Assembly: GCA_903850745.1 (NCBI GenBank)
Contig: CAINMH010000138.1
Location: 1 to 50,840 of the forward strand
DNA: 50,840 nucleotides
From: an uncultured bacterium
GTDB taxonomy: Bacteria > Actinomycetota > Actinomycetes > S36-B12
Direction: 5' to 3'
The stretch's first letter is position 1; every line of letters starts with the position of its first letter. Shown in pieces: positions 27,867 to 35,303 of this stretch. The notes below the pieces were generated by a model. It searched no databases. It was not told where the DNA came from and saw nothing but the letters and a program-made list of their open reading frames with translations. A program made the translations under genes and the position numbers.

Positions 27867-29297
27867 TTACAGGTCGACAGCGAAGTATTGGGTTTCCAGG
27901 AATTCGTGGATGCCGGCGAAACCACCCTCACGACCCAAACCGGATTCCTTCATGCCTCCGAATGGAGCTGCGGGATCGGATGCAAGCCCTCGGTTGATGG
28001 CCACCATGCCGGACTCCATACGGCGGGCTAAGCGCAGACCCACACCGGCGTCCCTTGCGTAGACGTAGGAGATGAGACCGTAATCGGTGTCATTGGCCAT
28101 ACGCACGCCTTCGTCTTCTGAGCCGAAGACGATGATGGGAGCGACGGGCCCAAAAATCTCATTCCGGGTGAGTACGGACCCCTGTTCAACGCCAGTGATG
28201 ACGTAGGGGGCTATAAACGCACCTTGTTTCGGGATCTCCACAGCCGGGTCAAGCGCGAGGCCCTCGGCACTGGCTTCGTTGAGCAATTCCAGAATTTTGT
28301 CACGTTCACCATCGGACACCATTGCCCCGAGATCGTTCGCCTGATCTAGGCCCGATCCCACCTTCAGGTCAGCGAAGGCGTTGCGTAACTTGTGCGAAAA
28401 ATCAGCCTCGACTGACTCGTGTATGTAGAACCGATTGGCCGCGGTGCACGCAGCGCCGCCATTGCGCATCTTGGCGATCATCGCACCAGCGATAGCGGCA
28501 TCAATATCGGCACCTTCGAACACGATGAACGGTGCATTGCCGCCGAGTTCCATTGAGGACGGCAAGACCCGATCGGCGGTCTGTCGAAGCAGAAGTTTTC
28601 CTACGTAGGTTGAGCCGGTAAATGACAGCGTTGCGACACGGGGATCAGCGAGGATGGCGCTGGACACCATGCCAGTCTCAGTAGTCGGAATCACATTCAC
28701 AACACCGGCGGGAACTCCTGCCCGCTGAAGTACTTCCGCGATCCAGAGCGCCGTCAGTGGTGTTTCGCTGGCTGGCTTGAGAATGCAGGTGCAGCCAGCT
28801 GCGAGCGCGGGTGCAATTTTTCTAGTCGCCATAGCCGCCGGGAAGTTCCACGGCGTGATGAGGAAAGCGACTCCCATTGGGCGGTGATCGGTGACGATCG
28901 TCTTATCGCGACTAGGGGAGTAGCGGAAATCGCCTTCAATGCGCGACGCCTCTTCAGAAAACCATCGGAAAAACTCAGCGGCGTATAACGTCTCGCCCAT
29001 CGCATCGCGCCAGGCTTTGCCATTCTCCAAGACGATCAGTCGCGCACATGTTTCGGCCTCCGCGGTCATGATCTCCCACGCTTTGCGCAGAATCTCAGCG
29101 CGCTGGCGGGCAGGTGTAGTTGCCCAAGTGTGGAATGCATTATGTGCCGCGGTAACTGCATCTAAGCCATCCTGTAGTGAAGCACTACTGATGACTGCCA
29201 GCAGTTCCGATGTCGCAGGATCGGTTACTTCGAGGTGCTTGGTGGAATCAACCCACTCCCCACCGATGAAAAGTTTTGTGGCAGTAGTGACGGTCAT
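27867..29297 (-). CDS. NAD-dependent succinate-semialdehyde dehydrogenase-like aldehyde dehydrogenase
   Basis: TPWNFPAAMATRKIAPALAAGCTCILKPASETPL, ELGGNAPFIVFEGADID, GAACTAANRFYIHE. Confidence 0.93.
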   Translation of the reverse strand: MTVTTATKLFIGGEWVDSTKHLEVTDPATSELLAVISSASLQDGLDAVTAAHNAFHTWATTPARQRAEILRKAWEIMTAEAETCARLIVLENGKAWRDAMGETLYAAEFFRWFSEEASRIEGDFRYSPSRDKTIVTDHRPMGVAFLITPWNFPAAMATRKIAPALAAGCTCILKPASETPLTALWIAEVLQRAGVPAGVVNVIPTTETGMVSSAILADPRVATLSFTGSTYVGKLLLRQTADRVLPSSMELGGNAPFIVFEGADIDAAIAGAMIAKMRNGGAACTAANRFYIHESVEADFSHKLRNAFADLKVGSGLDQANDLGAMVSDGERDKILELLNEASAEGLALDPAVEIPKQGAFIAPYVITGVEQGSVLTRNEIFGPVAPIIVFGSEDEGVRMANDTDYGLISYVYARDAGVGLRLARRMESGMVAINRGLASDPAAPFGGMKESGLGREGGFAGIHEFLETQYFAVDL

Positions 29298-29334
29298 AGT
29301 TGTGCGGCCCTTTCGCGTCGGGCTAGGTGCGGAA

Positions 29335-30735
29335 TTACAGTTCGCCGCGGCCAGCGGCAGTGTTCAAATGCGATTGGGAGTCACGAAGCAAAGGAAGGGC
29401 TCCGCCTGTGGTGAAGTAGCGCTTGCCCGCGACCAGAAGCTCTTCGGCGGGGAACTTCGTGATGACTTCACAACCGTCCTTGGTCACGACAAGTTCCTCT
29501 TCGATGCGCGCAGCTCCCCAGCCATCTTTGGCTGGCCAGTAGGTCTCCAGCGCAAAGACCATGCCTTCTTCGAGGACCTCGGGAGCATCGAAACTTGTGT
29601 AACGCGAGAAAATTGGGCGCTCCCAGATGGAGAGTCCAACTCCGTGGCCGTACTGGAGGGCAAAGGCTGCTTCTTCGGATGGGAAGCCAAACTCCTCAGC
29701 AGTCGGCCACAATTCACAGATTTCGGCAGTCGTGGCGCCAGGCTTGACCGCCGCGATCGCGACATCCATGTACTCGCGGCAGATCTTGTAGGCATCACGC
29801 TGCGCCACTGATGCGCTACCGACCGCAAAGGTGCGGTAGTAGCACGTGCGGTAGCCGTTGTAGGAGTGCAGGATGTCGAAGAACGCGGGATCTCCGGGAC
29901 GAAGGATACGATCCGAGAACACATGCGGATGCGGGGAGCAACGCTCACCCGAGATCGCATTGACGCCTTCGACATACTCGGAGCCGAGAGTGTAGAGAGT
30001 GTTTGCCACGAGACCGACGCACTCGTTCTCGCGCACTCCTGGACGCAGGAATTCGTAGAGATTCTCGTAGGCAGCATCCACCATTGAGGCTGCATGCGTC
30101 AGGAGCCCGATTTCGTCGGGCGTCTTTATTTTGCGGGCCTCGAGAAAAGCCTGCTGACCGTCAACAACAGTTAGCCCCATGGCCTGCATAGCTAGTAGGA
30201 CAGGCATTTCGATCACGTCCACGCCAATGGGCTCGTTCTGCAAGCCACGCTCAGCAAGGACCTCATAGATCTTGAGTGCTACGTCTTCAGCGCGCTTTGC
30301 CGAAGGGCCGATGGCTCCGCGCAGGGTCGAGATGCCGGCTCGCGAGCCACCACCTTGGTGCTCTGGGGCAACAGCCCCGTGATGACGCTCGTGGCCGGTC
30401 AGGCCCGCGTCGGTATGTGACGCCGCGTAGTCGGCATCAAGCCACGGAGCCTGGAGCACGTGGTGCTTGGCGGCGGAGCCGAAATCCCAAAGGACCGGCG
30501 CTGCTCCGCGGGGGAGAATCGCGAATCGAATCATCTTGTCCATCGCCCAAGTCCCAATGTGGGTGCCGGTCATATACCGGATATTGGCGAAGTCGAAAGT
30601 GAGCAGGGACCCGAGTTCGGATCCGGCCAATGTGGTGCTGAGTCGGGCCAACCGGTCCCGGCGCAGTTGATCCATGTCAAGGCGGTTCTCCCAGTCAACG
30701 TTCATACTTCCGTACGTTGCCGTCGCGCGCGCCAT
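29335..30735 (-). CDS. M24-fold (aminopeptidase P/creatinase/DddP-like) hydrolase with altered metal site
   Basis: LLTFDFANIRYMTGT, YGHGVGLSIWERP, MVFALETYW, AARIEEELVVT; canonical second Asp region reads GYRTCYYRTF. Confidence 0.85.
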   Translation of the reverse strand: MARATATYGSMNVDWENRLDMDQLRRDRLARLSTTLAGSELGSLLTFDFANIRYMTGTHIGTWAMDKMIRFAILPRGAAPVLWDFGSAAKHHVLQAPWLDADYAASHTDAGLTGHERHHGAVAPEHQGGGSRAGISTLRGAIGPSAKRAEDVALKIYEVLAERGLQNEPIGVDVIEMPVLLAMQAMGLTVVDGQQAFLEARKIKTPDEIGLLTHAASMVDAAYENLYEFLRPGVRENECVGLVANTLYTLGSEYVEGVNAISGERCSPHPHVFSDRILRPGDPAFFDILHSYNGYRTCYYRTFAVGSASVAQRDAYKICREYMDVAIAAVKPGATTAEICELWPTAEEFGFPSEEAAFALQYGHGVGLSIWERPIFSRYTSFDAPEVLEEGMVFALETYWPAKDGWGAARIEEELVVTKDGCEVITKFPAEELLVAGKRYFTTGGALPLLRDSQSHLNTAAGRGEL

Positions 30736-30837
30736 GTGTCTACCTGCTCCCTCAATCTGCCAACGGCCCCCTCGGCAATCGGATGACTGCGGGAGGCTGC
30801 AATCTGTTCGTTTGCAGTGAACACCGACGGTGGGCAG

Positions 30838-30897
30838 GTGTCAAGATGTTCGTCGGAAAACGTGTCAAAATGTTCGCTAGTTGTGTCCAAGGACACA
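30838..30897. promoter_or_regulatory. Repeat-rich divergent promoter region: tandem GTGTCAARATGTTCG and palindrome TGTGTCCAAGGACACA
   Basis: Direct repeats at 30838-30852 and 30862-30876; inverted repeat 30882-30897. Confidence 0.7.
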
Positions 30898-30978
30898 TCG
30901 CGTTGGGCAGTAATGTGTAGTATAACTGCACAAACTTTGGGGCGCGCCAATCTGGCACCCTCCCGTGGAAGGATGAAG

Positions 30979-31632
30979 ATGGAACTTGAAAACTCGTTCG
31001 TCGTGCCAGCCGATCTAGAGACGGCTTGGGCCACGCTCCTGGACGTCGAGGCCATCACTCCATGTATGCCCGGTGCAACACTCACATCCTTCGAGGGTGA
31101 CCACTTCACCGCAGATGTCAAGGTCAAATTGGGGCCTGTTCTCATGACCTTTGCAGGCGAAGGCGATTTTGAGTCAATAAACGCGGCAGAGCACATTGCT
31201 GTGATTAAGGCCTCGGGTAAGGAAAAAAAGGGCGCCGGCACTGCCTCGGCTCATATCACTGCTCGCCTCGTTGCGGAGACTCCTGACACGACCAGGGCCA
31301 TGATCACCACTGAGCTCCTTGTTACCGGCAAAGCTGCTCAATTTGGCCGTGGCGTCATGGCTGATGTCTCCAAGCACCTCATTTCGCAGTTCGCGGGCAA
31401 TCTGGAGAAGGTCATGATGGCGCGTCAGGGATCTGCCTCCGCGGTTGCCGAGCCGGGCGCTAGCTCGGCCGAGGCTGCCGCAGTCGGCACATCAACCACG
31501 GCTCCCGTGCTCAATAACGAAGCCTTGAACCTTGGCAATGCAGCCCTAAAGCCGGTGTTGAAGCGGCTGATTCCGGCAGCCGTGGTGGTTGTCGCGGCTG
31601 TTGGTGTGATTTGGTGGCTAGTGGCCCGCTAG
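30979..31632 (+). CDS. CoxG-like SRPBCC protein with C-terminal membrane anchor
   Basis: MELENSFVVPADLETAWATLLDVEAITPCMPGA...; C-term TM PVLKRLIPAAVVVVAAVGVIWWLVAR. Confidence 0.92.
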   Translation: MELENSFVVPADLETAWATLLDVEAITPCMPGATLTSFEGDHFTADVKVKLGPVLMTFAGEGDFESINAAEHIAVIKASGKEKKGAGTASAHITARLVAETPDTTRAMITTELLVTGKAAQFGRGVMADVSKHLISQFAGNLEKVMMARQGSASAVAEPGASSAEAAAVGTSTTAPVLNNEALNLGNAALKPVLKRLIPAAVVVVAAVGVIWWLVAR

Positions 31633-31689
31633 ACGCTTCGAGGTCCAGAAGCAACAATGGGGGGGTAGGCGTTCTTTACGACGGAGAGG

Positions 31690-32583
31690 TTGAGCGAGTT
31701 GGACAATGTGTCATCGCTCGTGCCCAACCCATTGGCGCTCGCGGAGCAGTTGTCCGAGCTCGGCTACGTCACTGACGCGGGTCTTGCAACGGCTCTCTTC
31801 TGCGCCGTACGTCTGCCACAACCTCTGCTGCTCGAAGGAGAGGCAGGTGTGGGGAAAACTCAGGCGGCGAAGGCCCTAGCTGCTCTGCTGAAAGTGCCGC
31901 TCATAAGGTTGCAGTGCTTCGAGGGTATCGATGCGGCTGAAGCTTTGTACGAGTGGAACTATCCGCGTCAACTTCTCGGAATTCGCCTTGCCGAATCCCA
32001 GGGTGGGCTTTCTGAAAACTCCCTCTTCTCCCGTGACTATTTGATCACTCGGCCCATCATGCAGGCACTGGAGCATCCTGGACCCATGCCCGCTGTGCTT
32101 CTTATCGATGAGATCGATCGCGCAGATGAGGAGTTCGAAGCGTTCCTCTTCGAGATGTTGGCAGAATCGACTGTCACAATCCCCGAACTCGGGACGATCC
32201 GTGCACTGGTACCCCCTGTCGTGATCTTGACCTCGAATCGCAGCCGCGATCTGCACGATGCGCTCAAGCGTCGGTGTCTCTACCACTGGATTGACTACCC
32301 GGACCTCGATCGGGCTATTCGCATTGTCCGAATGAGAGTGCCAGAGGCCCCTGAACCCTTGGTTGCGCAGATTGCCGGAGCGGTTGAGCACCTTCGTCTG
32401 CTCCCGTTGCAGAAACCGCCTGGTGTCGCAGAAGCGATCGACTGGGTTCATGCCGCGGAACTCTTGGGATTGAACATTCTCAACGAGAGCACCGCGCAGG
32501 CGACTCTGGGATCAGTCCTTAAGTACCGCGAGGATCAAGAATTAGTACGGACCCCGGGCATGTCCTGGCTGCCGGATGCATGA
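31690..32583 (+). CDS. MoxR-family AAA+ ATPase (CoxD-like)
   Basis: LLEGEAGVGKTQAAKALAALL Walker A, VLLIDEIDRADEEFEAFLFEML; TTG start. Confidence 0.92.
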   Translation: MSELDNVSSLVPNPLALAEQLSELGYVTDAGLATALFCAVRLPQPLLLEGEAGVGKTQAAKALAALLKVPLIRLQCFEGIDAAEALYEWNYPRQLLGIRLAESQGGLSENSLFSRDYLITRPIMQALEHPGPMPAVLLIDEIDRADEEFEAFLFEMLAESTVTIPELGTIRALVPPVVILTSNRSRDLHDALKRRCLYHWIDYPDLDRAIRIVRMRVPEAPEPLVAQIAGAVEHLRLLPLQKPPGVAEAIDWVHAAELLGLNILNESTAQATLGSVLKYREDQELVRTPGMSWLPDA

Positions 32584-33772
32584 GGATGCCTTTGCTGCGA
32601 TCGTGACTGCGTTCGGTCACGAATTGCGTTCGACCGGAGTCCCAGTTTCTCCCGATCGCTGCCAACGATTTGCTCACTCTGTTTCACTGACCCAGACCAC
32701 GGACCGTCAGATTCTCTACTGGCTCGGGCGCGTGACGTTGCTGAGTGATCAGTCACAAATTTCCCGCTATGACGTGACGTTTGAGCGCTTCTTTCGGGAT
32801 GGGCGGGCTGAGTACCTAGAAGAGGACGAGCAACCACAGATGGTGCCCTCGCAGATCCCCGATCCAGATGGGCCAGAAGAGGATGCGCCCGAGCCCGAGG
32901 AGGAGCTCTCCGTCGTGGCAAGCCCGGACGTCGCGGTTCCTACGGCATCTGACGAGGAGGAGCCTGATCAGGACGAAGAGGAAGTAGTGGTTCAGGTCAG
33001 CGAAATGGAACGGCTCATGGACGCGGACTTTGCCCAATGCACCCCGGAGGAACTGGCCCTTATCCGGCAGCTGGTAGATCAGATCAGAATGAATCCACCT
33101 GTAAAGCTGGCGCGGAGGCGCAAGGTGCATCGGCGAGGATCGAGCATTGATATCCGACGAACGCTGCGTCGAGCCCAACGGACTGGCGGAGACCCGGTCT
33201 TACTCGTACGTCGCCGCTCCTCACTTAGGCCGCGTCGAGTCGTGCTGCTCGCCGACGTCTCTGGCTCAATGGAGTCCTATGCGCGTGTGTACCTACACTT
33301 AATGCGAGGAGCTGTTCAGGCACTTGAGGCTGAGGCATTCTCGTTCTCCACCCGCCTGACACGTCTGACGCGGCAGCTGGCAATGGGAACCCCGGATGTG
33401 GCCTATGAGCATGCCCGAGCGGTCGCCAAGGATTGGTCGGGTGGGACCCGCATCGGACAGGCTCTCGAAGATTTCCTTCGCGATTATGGCCGCCGCGGGA
33501 TGGCTCGAGGGTCGATCATCGTGATCGTTTCGGATGGCTGGGAAACCGGTGATCCACAACGAATTATGGTCGCTATGGAGCAACTTGGACGGATGGCGCA
33601 CCGCATCATCTGGGTCAACCCCCGCAAGGCCGTGCCGGGATATTTGCCGATTGTGGCGGGCATGGCAGCGGCACTGCCCTACGTCGACTCCTTCGTCTCG
33701 GGGCACTCGGTAAGGGCCCTCGCGGAGGTAGTGGATTCGATCTCAGGCGCTGCCGCATTCCGGATCAAGTGA
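32576..33772 (+). CDS. VWA domain-containing protein (CoxE-like)
   Basis: VVLLADVSGSMESYARVYLHLMRGAVQ MIDAS, IIVIVSDGWETGDP. Confidence 0.92.
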   Translation: MHEDAFAAIVTAFGHELRSTGVPVSPDRCQRFAHSVSLTQTTDRQILYWLGRVTLLSDQSQISRYDVTFERFFRDGRAEYLEEDEQPQMVPSQIPDPDGPEEDAPEPEEELSVVASPDVAVPTASDEEEPDQDEEEVVVQVSEMERLMDADFAQCTPEELALIRQLVDQIRMNPPVKLARRRKVHRRGSSIDIRRTLRRAQRTGGDPVLLVRRRSSLRPRRVVLLADVSGSMESYARVYLHLMRGAVQALEAEAFSFSTRLTRLTRQLAMGTPDVAYEHARAVAKDWSGGTRIGQALEDFLRDYGRRGMARGSIIVIVSDGWETGDPQRIMVAMEQLGRMAHRIIWVNPRKAVPGYLPIVAGMAAALPYVDSFVSGHSVRALAEVVDSISGAAAFRIK

Positions 33773-33792
33773 CTAAGAAAACCCTCCAAGTG

Positions 33793-33837
33793 AAATGTTC
33801 GCTATTACTTGACGGCCCATAGGTACGGAGGTAGTCT
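33793..33837 (+). promoter_or_regulatory. Promoter of Mo-hydroxylase structural operon with upstream AAATGTTCGCTA motif
   Basis: AAATGTTCGCTA (33793-33804), TTGACG (33809) -17 nt- TAGTCT (33832). Confidence 0.6.
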
Positions 33838-33882
33838 CCTCGCACCGCGACCCATTGATAAACGAGATTCGGAGGGGCTTAA

Positions 33883-34761
33883 ATGAAGCCACCACGGTTC
33901 GAATATTTGCGGCCTGACTCGGTCGGCGCCGCAGTTGCCCTGTTGAACGAACATGGCGAGGGCGCTCGCATTCTTGCGGGTGGCCAGAGCCTCATCCCGA
34001 TGATGAACTTCCGGATCGCGCAGCCGTCGCATCTGATCGATATCACCCGAGTTCCGGGACTGGATGCCATCACCGATGAGGGAAACGCCATCACCATCGG
34101 TGCTGCCGTGCGACAGTCAACAGTTGAGTATTCACCGGTTGTCAAGGATCGCTGCCCGCTCTTAGTGGAGGCGCTCAAGTGGGTTGCCCATGAGCCAATT
34201 CGCCACCGGGGCACAGTCTGTGGCTCCCTTGCACACGCCGATCCGCACTCAGAGTTAGCAGCGACTTCACTGGCACTTAACGCCACCTTCACTGTGGTGG
34301 GGGCTTCGGGCGAGCGTCAGGTCCCGGCAGTAGATTTCTTTATTGGGCCATTCACCACTGTGATCGAGTCGGGCGAAATGCTCTCATCAGTGTCCTTCCC
34401 GGTAGTGCCGGCAGGTTCTGGTTATGCGATCGATGAGTTCAGTCGTACGCATGGCAATTTCGCAATTGCGGGTGGCGTTTCGGTTATTCAGCTTGGCGCC
34501 GATGGCAAGGTCGCTTCTGCGACGCTGAGCATGTTTGGCATGGCAAGCCGCGCATTCCGCGCATTTGCCGCCGAGGAGCGGCTCATTGGCTCGATGCCGA
34601 CAGCCGAGGCCATTGCCGAAGCTGCAGACCTTGCACTCGTCGACGTTGATTGCAGCGCGGACATGCACGGCTCGGAGGAATACCGCGCACATCTCGGCCG
34701 TGTCTACGCGGGCCGAGTCTTGACTTCTGCAGTAGCACGCGCTCAGGGAGGATCGAAGTGA
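33883..34761 (+). CDS. Mo-hydroxylase FAD-binding (medium) subunit
   Basis: ILAGGQSLIPMMNFRIAQPSHLIDI, HRGTVCGSLAHADPHSEL. Confidence 0.95.
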   Translation: MKPPRFEYLRPDSVGAAVALLNEHGEGARILAGGQSLIPMMNFRIAQPSHLIDITRVPGLDAITDEGNAITIGAAVRQSTVEYSPVVKDRCPLLVEALKWVAHEPIRHRGTVCGSLAHADPHSELAATSLALNATFTVVGASGERQVPAVDFFIGPFTTVIESGEMLSSVSFPVVPAGSGYAIDEFSRTHGNFAIAGGVSVIQLGADGKVASATLSMFGMASRAFRAFAAEERLIGSMPTAEAIAEAADLALVDVDCSADMHGSEEYRAHLGRVYAGRVLTSAVARAQGGSK

Positions 34762-35303
34762 GCAACATTGACAAGCACGAAATTACACTCAACATCAACG
34801 GGAATTCGACGAGCCTGACTGTCGAAGGACGCACACTTTTGCATGACACGCTCCGGCGCGCTGGGATGGTGAGCGTCCATGCTGGGTGCGAGCACGGGGT
34901 CTGCGGCGCCTGCACAGTGCGCATCAATGGGCAGTCGGCCCGTTCGTGCATCACCCTGGCCGTCCAGGTTGATGGAGACGAGATCACCACGGTGGAGAGT
35001 CTTGCTAAAGGCGAGGAACTTAACATCATCCAAGAAGCGTTTTGGCGTCGCCATGGCCTTCAGTGTGGGTTCTGTACTCCGGGTATGCTGATGCGCGTAA
35101 CAGAGTTTCTTGAGGAGAACCCGGATCCAACCCGCGACGAAGCCCGCGAGGCAATCGCAAGCAACCTGTGCCGGTGCACTGGCTACCAGCACATCATTGA
35201 TTCCGTCATTGAGGCAGCCGCTCGTTTGCGTGGCGAAGAATGGTCTGACGACGCCGGTATCCCGGCGCGTGAACTTGGTGATGCGACGGAGGTGAGCAAC
35301 TAA
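34758..35303 (+). CDS. Mo-hydroxylase 2x[2Fe-2S] small subunit
   Basis: CEHGVCGACTVRINGQSARSC and CGFCTPGML...CRCTGYQHI; GTG start in GTGA overlap. Confidence 0.95.
   Translation: MSNIDKHEITLNINGNSTSLTVEGRTLLHDTLRRAGMVSVHAGCEHGVCGACTVRINGQSARSCITLAVQVDGDEITTVESLAKGEELNIIQEAFWRRHGLQCGFCTPGMLMRVTEFLEENPDPTRDEAREAIASNLCRCTGYQHIIDSVIEAAARLRGEEWSDDAGIPARELGDATEVSN

Noticed and set aside
29335-30735. DMSP lyase DddP
   Set aside because: N-terminal resemblance and conserved His/Glu, but Asp ligands equivalent to the DddP metal site appear replaced; also no other DMSP genes.
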